A stretch of 64,000 nt of DNA from Emiliania huxleyi CCMP1516 (GCF_000372725.1 NW_005196021.1:1168422-1232421), one strand, 5' to 3'. Shown: positions 9,881 to 20,550, counted from the stretch's first letter. Numbers and translations: made by a program. Notes: generated by a model from the sequence alone, not told the origin.

Positions 9881-10128
9881 AATATCACCCTTTTTGCGCA
9901 GCAACACCTTAAACTTTTCAGGCCCTCCATCCAAATTCGGGTCGGAGCGTAGCGGAGTGGGCCCCGAGTTTGAAAAGGGCGACGAACGCTTGCGTCCTAG
10001 CCTCCAACAACGCCTCCCCGGCGCAGAGGGGCCCCCGGAGGGATGCTCAACCGCCCCACGCCCTGCTATTGCTGGTTTTCTTTTTTTCCTTCTCGGCGGT
10101 TTCGCGTTATCTTTTTGAGCCGCCGAGA

Positions 10129-10470
10129 ATGCTGGTGGCGTGCAGATTGGCCCTCACGCCATCACCCCTCTCGAGGCTGGCGCGCAACGTGCTGCCATTT
10201 GCCGCAGCGCGCGCACTACGGCCGCCGCCGGTGCGCTCATGGTACAACATGCCCGCCGCGCTGCCTCCGGATGACGGCAAGCCGATCGTCGGCGAGCGCC
10301 GCGCGCTCATCACGCTCGGCATGGTTGGGCGGACCTTCCTCATACACAGTGGCAGAGAATACAAGCGGGTCAAGGTGTCGGCGGCGATGGTTGGCCACAA
10401 GCTCGGCGAGTTTGTGCTAACGCGCAAGGCGCGGCCCAAGCCCAAAGGGAAACAAACAAAAAAGAAGTGA
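10129..10470 (+). CDS. uS19-type ribosomal protein, probably mitochondrial
   Basis: Single exon, ATG at 10129, TGA at 10468-10470, 113 aa. The C-terminal half has the uS19 signature: [20 protein letters not shown], then [14 protein letters not shown] and a basic tail ([14 protein letters not shown]). In bacterial S19 the matching segment binds 16S rRNA in the small-subunit head. The first ~45 residues ([20 protein letters not shown], then Arg/Ala/Pro-rich) look like a mitochondrial targeting peptide, so the protein is probably nuclear-encoded and imported. The usual N-terminal S19 segment (WKGPFV-type) is not obvious; the region that should hold it reads [20 protein letters not shown]. That suggests a divergent member. 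Length fits a small organellar protein with presequence. Confidence 0.75.
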   Translation: MLVACRLALTPSPLSRLARNVLPFAAARALRPPPVRSWYNMPAALPPDDGKPIVGERRALITLGMVGRTFLIHSGREYKRVKVSAAMVGHKLGEFVLTRKARPKPKGKQTKKK

Positions 10471-10987
10471 CTGCGGCGCCAGTGCGCCTGCGGGCCTGTG
10501 TGTTCTCCGCGCAGCATCGTCCGTACGCGACCACCGAGTGTCTCCCCTCGTGTCACACCCAAAACTGCTGCATGGCAGCTGCTACCTGCTAGTCGGCAGA
10601 GTGTGTGCCGCGCACGGGCGGGTTGGACTTGGAGCTCTGTTGTGTATCTGGGAGGTGGGAGGGGTGCATGCCCGCAGGCTCTCGCAGGAGCGTACGGCTC
10701 TTCGTGAGGCTGCGGTGGTGCTAGGAGCATGGGGCCGCACTCTGGCACTTGGAGCACTTGGAGTGCAGTCAGTAACCTCAAAACCAAGGGCCGGGGAGCT
10801 AAGAAGCGCACCCAGGACCCAGCGCATCCCTGCTCTAGAGCGTAGAGGGAATCTTCTGTATATCGTGAATGATCGCCTAATATCGCGCTATATCGCGCTA
10901 TATCGCGCAATATCGCGGCGGTGACGGTGACGGGTCAGCGCCAGCCGCCGCGTTTCTTTGTTTCGGTCGCGCTTTCGCACCGCGTTC
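10471..10987. other. Intergenic with 10-bp satellite
   Basis: No gene seen. From 10876 to 10917 there is a short array of CTATATCGCG-type 10-bp repeats. Stretches such as AAGAAGCGCACCCA near 10802 also occur inverted near 29840, so dispersed-repeat material is present. Confidence 0.4.
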
Positions 10988-11735
10988 CTACCGAACAATG
11001 TCTACTGAGAGCTGTGACGGGGTGAGAGCTGAGTGCCAGCTGGACGGCTGTCGGCTGGTGTGCACCCCGGTCTTGAAGATGAAGAGAATCTCCCGGTCAA
11101 TTCTGAAAGTCTTGCGCGAGTAGTCGGTCAGCTGGGCAAAGCTGCACATGTACATGTGGCCGCCGACGGCCCTATGTAGCATGATAGTGCCGTCGACCTC
11201 CTGTTGTCCAGCACGGTAGCGGTTCACGCCGTCGACGAGTTGGAACTGTGTGACCGCCACGGCGCCGGCTGTGGTGTGGGCGACGGTTCTGCGGGCGGTA
11301 GTTCTGTCGCCGCGCGCTTGTGCCGGGACCGTTTCTTCTTCTTCTGCCTATTGCTGTGGTCGCTGCTGTCGCTGCTCATGTGCAAGCCGCGAGGTGTGTA
11401 GCCAGCCAGATCCAGCTGCGCAACGCGAGCGGAGCGAGCGAAGCGCCAGAACGGCGCCCGTCCCTTTCTGCCGGATTTGGCCGGCGTGAGGGCGACTGTG
11501 GCGGATCGCCTGTCCTCGGCGACGGTGGCAGCGGCGACGACCCGCCCGGAGGCGGCTGAGGCGCCAACCATGGCGGCGGCGGCGGGCGCTCATTGCGCCA
11601 TCGCGGCTCGTCGCGCCATCGCGGCTCGCCACGCCGTCTTGGCTCGTCACGCCAGCGAGACTCGCCGCGCAGCCCGCTGTTCTGACCGGGCGACTCGTCG
11701 CGAGGCCTCTTGAAGCCGTGCACGGACCCGCCCAT
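10988..11735 (-). CDS. Hypothetical arginine-rich protein, probably spliced
   Basis: A minus-strand frame opens with ATG at 11735 (MGGSVHGFKRPRDESPGQ) and carries imperfect RWRDEP/RRGEP repeats followed by a proline-rich stretch. Further along, in other frames of the same strand, are a basic segment (NRQKKKKRSRHKR) and a globular-looking end (DGTIMLHRAVGGHMYMCSFA, then RIDREILFIFKTG) stopping at 10988. The frames would need splicing to join, and I could not fix the junctions with confidence. No family is recognised. The basic, RS/RG-like N-terminus would suit an RNA-binding or nuclear protein, but that is inference. It may instead be two unrelated ORFs. Confidence 0.35.
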
Positions 11736-11859
11736 TTGTATGCGGAATTGCCGGCGCCGCTCTTTCCCTTACGATTGTTTTATCGTGGTTGAGACGCCGA
11801 TCGGTCAAACCTACGGCTTCCCTTTTCTTTGACTTTGTATAGTATCTCCTATTTACTTG

Positions 11860-11990
11860 ATAAACCAGCCGAGCAACAATCCTTTCACACCGGACGGCCA
11901 GAATCTGACGGCCAGAAAGCTCACCATCCTCGCAAAACATGCCCATACCCATCCCTGACAAGCTTGGTTTTTGCGTGGTTTGACTCACAG
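11860..11990 (+). repeat. Dispersed repeat, also at 50372-50510
   Basis: Starts TTACTTGATAAACCAGCCGA and ends TTTGACTCACAGAAGCCG. A second copy in the same orientation is at 50372-50510 with small insertions and deletions. No coding content. Adjacent DNA (12000-12130) is shared, inverted, with 56220-56345. Confidence 0.8.
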
Positions 11991-12116
11991 AAGCCGAAAA
12001 ACATGTCCCACCATGCAGAGCGCATCTCTCTCTCTCGTGTTGTGCGAGGCGTGAACCGCGCCATTCGCTCTCACCTGGCAACCCTGTCTGCACGTCTCGC
12101 GCGCGCGTGAACAGGG

Positions 12117-12295
12117 CTCCAGGCCCCAAATGACGTGTGAGCGTGTTAGACTTGTTTTGGTATTGCTAAAAAGAAACCGGCGGTTTGAAACCCCCATCGG
12201 CTCGCGACTCTATCTTTGGTCGACATTTGGCCTGCGGCTTCTGCGCGATTTTTTTGCAACAACTCTAACACTCACACGTCATTTGGGGCCTGGAG
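12117..12295. repeat. 179-bp foldback element with ~40-bp inverted ends
   Basis: The left end begins CTCCAGGCCCCAAATGACGT and the right end is its reverse complement. The first 25 bp match perfectly, and the match continues for about 15 bp more with a 2-bp indel and one mismatch. The interior is AT-richer. No clean target-site duplication was found. A related end (TCATTTGGGGCCTGGAG) with its flank sits at 56222-56245, so this is a repeat family. It could be a MITE or a foldback formed by inverted duplication. Confidence 0.75.
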
Positions 12296-12427
12296 TGCAC
12301 AGAGAGATGATCACCTCCTCCGCAAGTCGAGTCTCATTTATTTTCGGCTCTCGCGTGTCTCGGCTGCACTGGTAGGCATTGGGACATGTGATGCAACCCC
12401 CGGGAGCGGGACGACTCTTCTCTCTCT

Positions 12428-14649
12428 TCAAGCAGCGTCGCGCCGCCTCCACGCAACCTCTGCGTATGCTAGGACGAGGTCGCGCCGTGCCGCGCTCGCC
12501 ACACTCGCCGCGCCATGCGGCCAATAGGGCACAGTGTCGTCTCCATCCGCGCCTTGCGGCGCGCTGCCTGCCAGATCGGCGTCGCACGCCTCGGCAAGCA
12601 GCGACCAACCAAGCGCCGGCACCTCGTCGATGTCCACGTCCGCCTCCGCCTCCTCCCCTTCCTCGTCGCCGCCTCCGCCTGCCGCGGCCGTCATCGCGGC
12701 GATGAGCTCCTAGAGGGAAGTGAGGGCACTGTATTCGGAGCAGCGCGGGAGTACGAGTGCTACGAATGCAAGTGAGCAATACAGCTTGGATTCAATCGGG
12801 TGCGCTTCTGAAGTACTTGCTGGAATCGAGGGATCTGCATTGCGCATCTAGGAAGGAGCTCCGCCGTGCTGCTCGCGGCGGCGAGGCGGAGCATCATCAA
12901 GAGCAGCGGCGCCCACCGCGGCCCATCGCAACTCCAGCCGAGAGGCAGCCAGAAGCAGTCCTGTTGCAGCGCGGCGCTCTCAAGCGACACGGTGGCGTCC
13001 AGACGAGCACCGGGGCCGCCGGAATGTCTGTGCTGAGTGTGGCGTCAAGAGCACAAGAGTCGCCAACGCTAGACTTGGTCATCGCGATGCCAGGTCTCGT
13101 CAGACTTGATTTATGTCACCGTATGGGGTGTGGTCCGCATCGAGAGGAGAGGAGAGGAGAGGAGAGGAGAGGGGAGGAGAGGGGAGGGGAGGGGAGGGGA
13201 GGGGAGGGGAGGAGAAGAGGAGAGGAGAGGAGAGGGGCCGTCCGCCTCCTCGTCGAGCATGCCGCGAGGGGTCAGGGCGGCGCGCTGCACGCCAAACGTC
13301 GGGTCCGCCGCCGGCGCGAGAGGGAGGCGCAGCAACGCCTAGTGGGTGCATGGCAGGGTCGACGGATGGATTCGGCGGAGACCGGCACGATAGGCGGGCG
13401 CCGCGTCGGACGGGTTGCTCCGCAACGCAAAACCGTACCTGATGAACTGTTGCAACGCGTGGGCGCACAGCTCTACATCACGGCCCCGCAGATCAAGGGC
13501 GCGCCCGTACAGCAGCTCCGCGTTCTCCTTTGACCTACGGCCATTCAACACTAGTGTCTGACGTCGTGTTTGACGACGTCAAACACGATCAAGAAACCGA
13601 ACGGGCCCATAGGAGATGGTCAGCGGCTCGCCGGCCTGAATGTAAGGTAAGGTGCGGTAATTCTCCATACGCACACGGTGGTGTGGCAAAGGGGGGCAAC
13701 CCTCGTATCTCCACATCACCCCGGCAGGCATGCGCCCCACGGCTTTCAATGTGCAAGAGCCGGTGCGCGCCAAACCTGAATGGGCCGCTCGCATCGCAGC
13801 ACGAAGTGGTCGTCCTGAGGCGGGGTTAGGTGAGGTAGACCGGTGTGCGTGCGTGTCGTGGTGAAGTAAGGGTAGTTTGTGCGTCGTCCTCAAAGACGAT
13901 TGCGCAGTTGTGCTCGCCGCCCCTGCGGTGGTTGCACAAGTCGATCACCGGCAGCAGCACAGGCTGCCTCTCGCCGCTCACGACCAGATCGGCTGCGCGC
14001 GATGTCACGATCCTACCATCGTTCCTCGGGAGGAATCACGATCCACCCGGGGACCGGAAAGATTTGGGGGCCAATACAGTGGACACGGTGAGTGTCCCGC
14101 CCAATCAACCGGTCACGCGTCTCTCGCGCGCTGGCCGTATTCCGCATCTAGAGCCACGAACGAGACGCCCAGCTTGAAGCGCTCCCAGGAGATGTCAGGC
14201 GGCAGCTTTTCGTGGGCAGCCCGAGCTGCGGCCTCGCCCTCCTCGTGCAGACGTCGCAGCTCTCGGAACGCGTCGCCGTCGAAGGCCCGCCAGGAGTCGC
14301 CCTCGACGCCCCACGTCCCCTCGGGAGTCGCTGGCCAAAGCGCAACCCACGGCTCCCGCCCGCGCGGCGCGGCCGCAACGCGGCACGCGGCGTACGCCAG
14401 CGCGTGTGACTGCGCCAGCGAAGTGGTCGTTTGGCGCATCTCCTCCTCCAGGCTGAAGACGGCGAGCGCTGAGGCCCGAGGCACGGTAACGAGAATGTCG
14501 CCGACACTGACCCGTTCTCCGGCGACAGCGCCGAAGCCCTCCGTGGCAGTCGGCTCGACGAGAAATGCGGCCGATGTCGCGACGCCCGCACTGGACGCCC
14601 AGTCGAGGAAGGCGGAGCCAGAAGCATCGGGCGAGGGAGGCGAGGGCAT
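12428..14649 (-). CDS. SET-domain lysine methyltransferase (RuBisCO LSMT/SETD-like), spliced
   Basis: Minus-strand multi-exon gene. Exon 1 starts at ATG 14649 (an ATG at 14772 is an alternative) and runs to about 14160: an N-terminal SET part with GFGAVAGERVSVGDILVTVP, then ISWERFKLGVSFV. Exon 2, about 13995-13890, has the substrate/cofactor motif LLPVIDLCNHRRGGEHNCAI. Exon 3, about 13690-13590, has AGEPLTISYGP, the end of the SET core. Further exons (about 13540-13370 with QQFIRYGFALRSNPSDAAP, about 13340-13240 with LPLAPAADPTFGVQRAALTP) match the Rubis-subs-bind region. A last segment to 12428 ends YAEVAWRRRDAA. The family methylates lysines of proteins such as RuBisCO, aldolase or actin with S-adenosylmethionine; the target here is unknown. 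Exon borders after exon 1 are approximate, and one intron holds a GGAGA microsatellite. Confidence 0.65.
13139..13234 (+). repeat. Purine microsatellite (GGAGA/GGGGA)n
   Basis: About 95 bp of GGAGA and GGGGA units with no pyrimidines, inside the SET gene region. On the sense (minus) strand it is a long CT tract, compatible with an intronic polypyrimidine region. Confidence 0.9.
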
Positions 14650-14907
14650 GCCTGGGACCCAGCGCTGACTTCTGTCGTTGCGGTCTATCCCTTTCTCGAC
14701 TGTCTGAGCTTGTGCGTCTTGCGTCCGTGGTTGTGTTTTTGTGTGATCTGTGAGGGTCCTGTTCCCGGGCATTCACACTATATTCCTCTGAGATAATATT
14801 ATATTTCGCCGCCACCGCGGCGCGCGCGCCTTATCCGCGCGCTATATTAGTAGAGCCAAACTTGTGTTCTTGTTTTGGGTCAAACTTGTTACAGCTCAGC
14901 GATCGCG

Positions 14908-14967
14908 ATGCGGCCCCTGCCTAGCTTCCTGCTCCTATGCGCGAGCTATGGCGTGACCGCTATCGCG
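14908..14967 (+). CDS. Possible orphan first exon encoding a signal peptide
   Basis: ATG at 14908 opens MRPLPSFLLLCASYGVTAIA and meets a stop after 20 codons, but a GT (GTAGGT) just before the stop would serve as a splice donor. The peptide has the shape of a secretory signal. It lies about 260 bp from the SET gene start in divergent orientation, with TATATTAG about 65 bp upstream. No downstream exon on the plus strand was identified, so this may be chance or the remains of a gene. Confidence 0.25.
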
Positions 14968-15117
14968 TAGGTCCGCCCGCAGGCGCATTTTGTACACCGA
15001 GGCGGTGCATTGTAGATCCCTGGGCGAGGGTGGTGGCACTTTAGTGATAGTTTAGTGCGCTATTTAGTGTGTGTTCGAGTGCGTATATAGCGCGACTTTA
15101 GCGAGACTTTAGCGCGT

Positions 15118-15233
15118 ATTTATCACATATTTAATACATATTTAGCACATATTTAGCACATATTTAGCACGTATTTAGCCCATATTTAGCCCATATTTAG
15201 CCCATATTTAGCCCATATTTAGCCCATATTTAG
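15118..15233 (+). repeat. AT-rich 11-bp satellite
   Basis: About ten tandem copies of an 11-bp unit, ATTTAGCCCAT or the ATTTAGCACAT variant. Looser TTTAGCG and TTTAGTG units extend to about 15040 and 15260. This is strikingly AT-rich in a GC-rich genome. No coding capacity. Confidence 0.9.
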
Positions 15234-15520
15234 TGTGTTTTATCTCCAATTTAGCGCCACATTTAGTTGTACAATCTGTGAGGTGTGGCGAGAAAATAAA
15301 ATAAATTCAGATTTGAAGATTTGAAGATTTTTCAGATTTTATGCGGCGGGGTACAATCTGTGGGGGGAGAGAGGTTCGTTGGAGAGGCTGCAACTCATCA
15401 TGGGGCAGATTTTACAGGGGGAGGGGCAGATTTTACAGGAGAGGATATTGGAAGATGTTCAAGGGGCAAAATCTTCAGGGGTCAGATTTGAAGATTTTAC
15501 AGAGGAGATTTGAAAGGTCA
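15234..15520. other. AT-rich intergenic DNA with short repeated words
   Basis: Contains repeated AGATTTGAAGATTT and GGGGCAGATTTTACAG words. No gene is evident. With the satellite it forms an AT-rich island from about 14790 to 15540. Confidence 0.5.
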
Positions 15521-16168
15521 CTAATGAATAAAATGTGATATTGTTAGCCGGATCCGACCGTTGCGATCCCGCCGGACCGCAAGTTCAAACGACTCAGTCC
15601 CAGCTGCCACAGCCATCTCCACGAGCTTGTTGTAGGCTTGCTCTCTTACGCGGACGCAGTGGGAGCTCGCGTAGGCGAGAAACGATGCAGATGCAGCGAC
15701 AGGATTGCGCACAAGTAGCCCTGACCAGTCGAGATTCAATGGCATTGATGCTGTTCGAGTAAACGGTGGGGCATCTGGACCCACGATTTTTGAGTAACCT
15801 CCAACGGTCGCAGCAAAGTCCAGCACTGCGATAGTGCGCGCGCCGTGCAAATTCAAGTGGGAGCGCATCCGCGTTGCTAGAATGGCTAGCTCCGATACGT
15901 TGCGAGGGCCGAGGTACAGCACGTTGCGAGGGCTAGCGACGTTTACGCTAAAGGAGAAGGCTTCCGGGTCAATATAGATCACCCGCCCTTGGATGGGATC
16001 TGAGCCGCACGTTCCCGCTGCTCCTGCGTTGCCATGACTTGCGATGGTCACGGCAGCTGGATCGTCTCTGCCCTGGGCGATGAGAGGGAGCATACATGGC
16101 CTTCTGAACACAACTTCTCCCCACCACCGAGCGATCCAGTCGTTGCCGCACCAGTACCAGCAGCTCAT
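15521..16168 (-). CDS. Hypothetical protein, 215 aa
   Basis: Minus-strand frame with ATG at 16168 and stop at 15521. It begins MSCWYWCGNDWIARWWGEVV and contains GRVIYIDPEAFSFSVNV, LYLGPRNVSELAILATRM and TIAVLDFAATVGGYSKI. It looks globular with alternating hydrophobic strands. Codon choice is less GC-extreme than in neighbouring genes, which may mark transferred or decaying DNA. It lies between the AT-rich satellite and the decayed glycosyltransferase copy. The C-terminal part (ELAVRRDRNGRIRLTI) suggests a beta hairpin. I do not recognise a family; it may be one exon of a longer gene. Confidence 0.4.
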   Translation of the reverse strand: MSCWYWCGNDWIARWWGEVVFRRPCMLPLIAQGRDDPAAVTIASHGNAGAAGTCGSDPIQGRVIYIDPEAFSFSVNVASPRNVLYLGPRNVSELAILATRMRSHLNLHGARTIAVLDFAATVGGYSKIVGPDAPPFTRTASMPLNLDWSGLLVRNPVAASASFLAYASSHCVRVREQAYNKLVEMAVAAGTESFELAVRRDRNGRIRLTISHFIH

Positions 16169-16770
16169 CGGCGGCCAGGCTCTAGGTTTGGGACTAGCAG
16201 TCCCGTGTTGAATGGCATGGAGACAATAAAACCTCGCCGCCGTTGCACTGCCGAGAGAGAGATTTTCAGTTTGTTTTTGTTTGCACTGCGGAGCGAGGAG
16301 CGGAGAACTTTCTTTCTAAACGGGCGGAAAATGGCGACAAGTCTGTGTGCATAGACCAGCGCGCAGCGCCATAAGGTATTCTTCTTCTCGAAAACAAGGC
16401 TGTGCGGATCCTGCTGAACAAGTTCCTCTTGTAGCTCGATCGGTCACACCGCCATCGCCGTCGGGGAGAGAGAGGGGGGACGACACTGCTTCTGCAGCGT
16501 GCACCTCGATCCTGTACCGTGTTTGTTATGACCCCCCCCCCCCAATCAATGAACACACCAGTGAAGGAGGGCGAGACGATCGAGGGTCCCGTACCATGCG
16601 GAAGCGACCCTATCAAGTGCTCAAGTGCTCAACGGTATGCAAATACTCGTAGTCGGAGGACGTCGACCAAGAACGGGAAACGAACGTAACATACTCGATC
16701 GCTCGGAAAGGAGGAGCAAGCACGAGGCCCGTCTTCTCCCCGTGATCCGTGGGCAGGCGGATCCGCCGAT
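16169..16770. other. Intergenic, no gene seen
   Basis: Mixed DNA with a C10 run near 16530 and a short AAGTGCTCAAGTGCTCAA direct repeat near 16613-16630. The last ~100 bp resemble the upstream region of the gene at 1508 (CACGAGGCCCGTCT). Confidence 0.45.
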
Positions 16771-17865
16771 ACATGCCGATGTTCTTCCACGTCTTTGCAG
16801 TTGCCGCGCCAGCCAAACGAGCGGCCGCGGAAGTGGGGCCGTGCGCGCTCGTGCAGACGCCGTTCACCCGTCCAGACTTTGGCGACAGCAATTGCGCCGA
16901 ATACTTGAACCTGCCGCTCTCGTCGCCACCCAACTGCTCTGAGAGGTCCACGAGGGTGCCCCGTATCTACCATGCAGTTGGCGGCAGCGCGGAGCGCCCA
17001 TCCAACGTGGCCATGAATGCTGCCGTCCACCTCGATGGCTTTGTGGTGAACTACCACGACGACGAGTCAGCGTTCGAGTACGTGACCAAGCACTGCGGGC
17101 GAGAGGCCGGGCAGGCGTACCGCTGCTGCTCGCCCCCGCGTTTCGCGCCGATCTCTTCCGCTTCTGCGCCCTGTCCGCCGAAGGCGGCGTCTACCTGGAC
17201 ACCGATCTCGTGCTGCTCAAGCCGATTGCCAGCGTAGTCGACATGTGTGACGCGGGCGCGACCATCGGCCGTGACATTTCGGGGGCCGACTTCGAACGGA
17301 AGCAGATGAAGATCCTCGCGAGCGTGCCGTCGCACCCGCTCCCCCGCTGCATGCTCGACTCGATCCTCCGCAACGTCCGACAGCGATTCGTCCCTCCCAA
17401 GGGCAGGCCGCTTATGCTCACCGGCCCCGAGCTGCTGGACTGGTGCTACAACCAGACGGCTGGCAACGACGTTGCGATCACGTATCGGGACTCGGTCCGC
17501 GCGACCTACCCGCACTCTGGAATGGTCGGCGTCGGCGGGCTCGTTGCCTTCGAGCAGCCAAACGACATGGACTACCCACAGATACCGAAAACCCCGATCA
17601 CGGGAGCCACGCGATGGACGCCCAAGACGTTTCGCCAGCCGAAAGAAAAGGAGTTGACGAGTCAGCGGTACGGCAGACTCACTGCGCTCGGCCGGATCTA
17701 CACAGACGAGTGCACTCTCTCCGTGCCACCAAGCGACGCGGCGGCGGCGACGCCCCCCCAAATGGCCAATTAAAACGGCGGCCACTCAGGGGGGTGGGCA
17801 TACCAGGGGCATCTCGCCGACGCTACTATGAGGACATCACGTCCCGTGAGAGCTACGAAGACTGA
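16771..17865 (+). pseudogene. Decayed copy of the glycosyltransferase-sulfotransferase gene, sulfotransferase half lost
   Basis: Very similar to 1508-2380 of the fusion gene, starting at the shared leader (TTCTTCCACGTCTTTGCAGTTGCC). It carries the DXD glycosyltransferase region but is not a continuous frame: one C is missing in the TACCGCTGC(C)TGCTCG run near 17125, which shifts the frame. An extra stretch of about 126 bp at 17576-17701 is absent from the intact gene. After about 17770 the sequence jumps to the extreme 3' end (CGCTACTATGAGGACATC, then TACGAAGACTGA), so the whole sulfotransferase half (about 1 kb) is deleted. The missing base could be a sequencing error or an allele difference, but the deletion and insertion cannot be explained that way. 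It keeps Phe and Lys codons lost from the intact gene, so it did not arise from the present form of that copy. Confidence 0.8.
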
Positions 17866-19206
17866 GAACACCTTTTTATCGTGGTCTGTAGTCCTGCGGG
17901 TGGGCAGTAAGGATCTGATAGCTAGGTAGGGTGAGGCTGTGTAGTGTGCGGTGGCGACCATCGCGTGGCTGGCTGTTGTGTGTGGTCTCGAGAAAGTGAG
18001 CGCTCTACACGATGTGACACACCCCGTCGATCGATAGGATTATGTAAAAGAGGAGTGCATAAGATCGGACAGGGGTTGGGACGCCTGTCCAAAGGGAGGG
18101 GGGGGGGGGGGGGTTCCTCGTCGACGTCTAGCCAAGCAGCCTTAAGCGAGCGGCCTGGCCGTTGGAATGGCCTAAGACCAGTCCCCGTCCGCGGGAGAGA
18201 TCGTCTGGCGGAGGTGATCCTCAAGAGGTGATCTACCGTCACCTCGCCGGCGTGCCCGGCGAGTTGGGCTTAGATCTCCCCTCCCGCGCCAGACAGTCTG
18301 TGGTGGTCACGCGCGGCCTCTGGCTGGAACGGGATCTACCTCGCAAGCGAGTCACCCGGGCCGGCGCGCGTCTTCCGGGAGAGGGGCGGGGCCTCAATGA
18401 CCTAGTTGCCCGGCCGGGCGTTCGGACTCTTCCCCGTGCGGGGCCTCGGCGTCCGAGTAATCCGGCCGGCCGTTCGGTCTCTTCCCCGTGAGCCCCCCTC
18501 TCGCCGGGTTGTAGACGTGTGCCGCTGGGATCAAGCCAGTACGCCCGAGGGCGACGGTCCCCCGGTACTGTTATATGATAGTAACAGAGCAGTTTGGTCG
18601 GAGGGCGCCCGGGTCGCCCCGGAGCGGCCCCGCGCGGGGAGGTGGGTGGAGGGCGGGCGCCACGCCGTCGGGCAGGCCGCGCGGGGACGCAGCCGGGGCC
18701 AGCGCGCGGCGCTAGAGGGCCGGGCGCAAACTTGTTGCACCTGCACCTGCACCTGCACCTGGGTGCAGCGAGTTTTGGTGGTTCGAAAAGCGGAGCGCGC
18801 AGTCCGTTGTGGTTCGAAACGCGATGCCTCCGTTGGGAGACACGGACGGCAGTGGGTACGCGCGTCCCCTGTACATGGGACCGCCGGGCGGCGGCGGCGG
18901 CGGCGGCGGGCGGCGGCGCGGCGGCGGCGGCGGCGGCGGGGCACTCGCCGACTGCCATCAAGAAGAAGGAGAACGAGGGAGTAGACGTTGGCGCCAAGGG
19001 GGGAGGAGTCGCTGAAGGACGGGTAGTCGTCGAACATGCGGGGGAAGGAGGAGTCGGCGAGCAGCAGGGAGGAGAGGAATGCCTGAGAGGGTGGGGAGGG
19101 AGGCGTGAGGCGCGAGGTGAGGGGGCGCGGGGCGCGGGGCGGGCGTGGGACGCGAGGCGTGAGGCGCAGGGCGTTGGGCGGGAGGGCGCGGGGCGCTCGA
19201 GGTTGG
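17866..19206. other. GC-rich low-complexity DNA, no convincing gene
   Basis: Contains a G18 run near 18100, a block with repeated CTCTTCCCCGTG words (18425-18490), CACCTG repeats near 18740, and CGG runs near 18890-18945. A 650-codon minus-strand frame crosses this area and the CA repeat but has only low-complexity translation, so it is not called. Confidence 0.45.
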
Positions 19207-19344
<138 letters not shown>

Positions 19345-19544
19345 GGTTTGTTTGTGCGAGGGCTGGGCGGGGCAGGGCAGGGCGGCGGCGAGCGGCGAGC
19401 GGCGTCGGCGAGATCGGCGACGGGGAGAGGCGATGGTGACGTACACGGCGGCAGTGTTCACGGCAGCAACGCGCCGGTGGCGGCCCCGCGCAGCGGCGGC
19501 GGCGCCCTGAGTGAGGCAGACTGCCCTGCACAGCCTGCTGGGAA

Positions 19545-20080
19545 CGCTCCCGACGAGCGGCGCGCCATGCGGGCCCGCCGCGGGCGACGCGGGCGGCGAG
19601 CCGATACGCGTGTCGCAGGCGTAGACAGCACTGGCGAAGCGAGGCGGCCGGCGCCGGCCCCGGAGGCGGCTGCAGGAAGAGCAGCGAGGCAGAAGTCACT
19701 GTCCAAGGCGTACTGAGCAGGCTGCCATCGAGCAGCGCGCCATGCGGGCCTGCCGCCGGCGACGAGATTGGAGAGCCGACAGGCATCGAAGAGGTAGGTA
19801 CTGAGGAGGGCCATCGCGCCCGAGGCGGTCCGCGCCGGCCCTGCAGGCCGTCACAGAGAGCCTGGCGAGGCTGTACAGAATGCCAAGAGCATACTGGGCA
19901 GCCTACCGTCGAGCGACGAGCCATGCTGGCTCGTCGCAGGCGATGAGGTCGAGGAGCCGATGGGAGCGTCCCAGAGGCTGCCGACCACTGCCGTTCGCCC
20001 TCGGGCCCAGGGGTGGAAGGCAAGCTTGCTGGCGTTTCTGGCGAGCGTCCAGACGTCGCAGAGCATCCGGCAGGCGCGCA
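19545..20080 (+). repeat. Three imperfect ~180-bp tandem units
   Basis: Three diverged copies start near 19549, 19727 and 19909 with the theme CGAGCRRCGMGCCATGCKGG followed by a C-rich inverted half. Spacing is 178 and 182 bp. Minus-strand translation gives related peptides in each unit (SPAAGPHGA..LDGSLLS and variants), which might be duplicated exons, but no splice-consistent gene was assembled. Confidence 0.6.
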
Positions 20081-20550
20081 GCGACCCAAATTTTTGCTCA
20101 CCGCACGGCCGTGCGAGCCGTCGGTCGGTGGTGATGGTCGGCGTCCCGCGCCGGCGCGCGCCGCGACCGACGCGGCGGCGGTGGGCGTCATGTGGCGGGC
20201 GTCGGACTAGACATTGTGCGAATTTCGGCGGTCGGATTTCGGTGGTCCAATGTTCGGTGTATGCATACTAGATGCTGCTAGAACACGAGACACGAGAATA
20301 GAAGTCTAAGAGCACGCGGACGGGTCGCACGCATATCGACCGCTCTTCAGCGAAGCGGGGCAAACCTGGCTGCCCCCACACTCGCCCGCTCTGCCAGCCT
20401 CTCCGTGGAAACTGGACGTTCCTGTGAAGGCCAGCGCGCCTCCCAACAAGTCCTGTTAGCCATCGCCGCTCAACATTGTTTGAGCGGAGCCTCCTCCGAG
20501 GAGCAGCCCTAGAGAGTGGCTCGGAGCCCCGGGGGTGGCGAAGCGACGGC
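20081..20550. other. 3' flank of HMG-CoA synthase, no gene seen
   Basis: Short frames only. It includes GGTCGGATTTCGGTGGTCCA-type repeated words near 20230 and the downstream region of the minus-strand HMG-CoA synthase gene. Confidence 0.45.

Noticed and set aside
13139-13234. Glu/Gly-rich coding frame through the purine repeat
   Set aside because: Pure (GGAGA)n microsatellite; it lies within an intron-sized gap of the SET gene.
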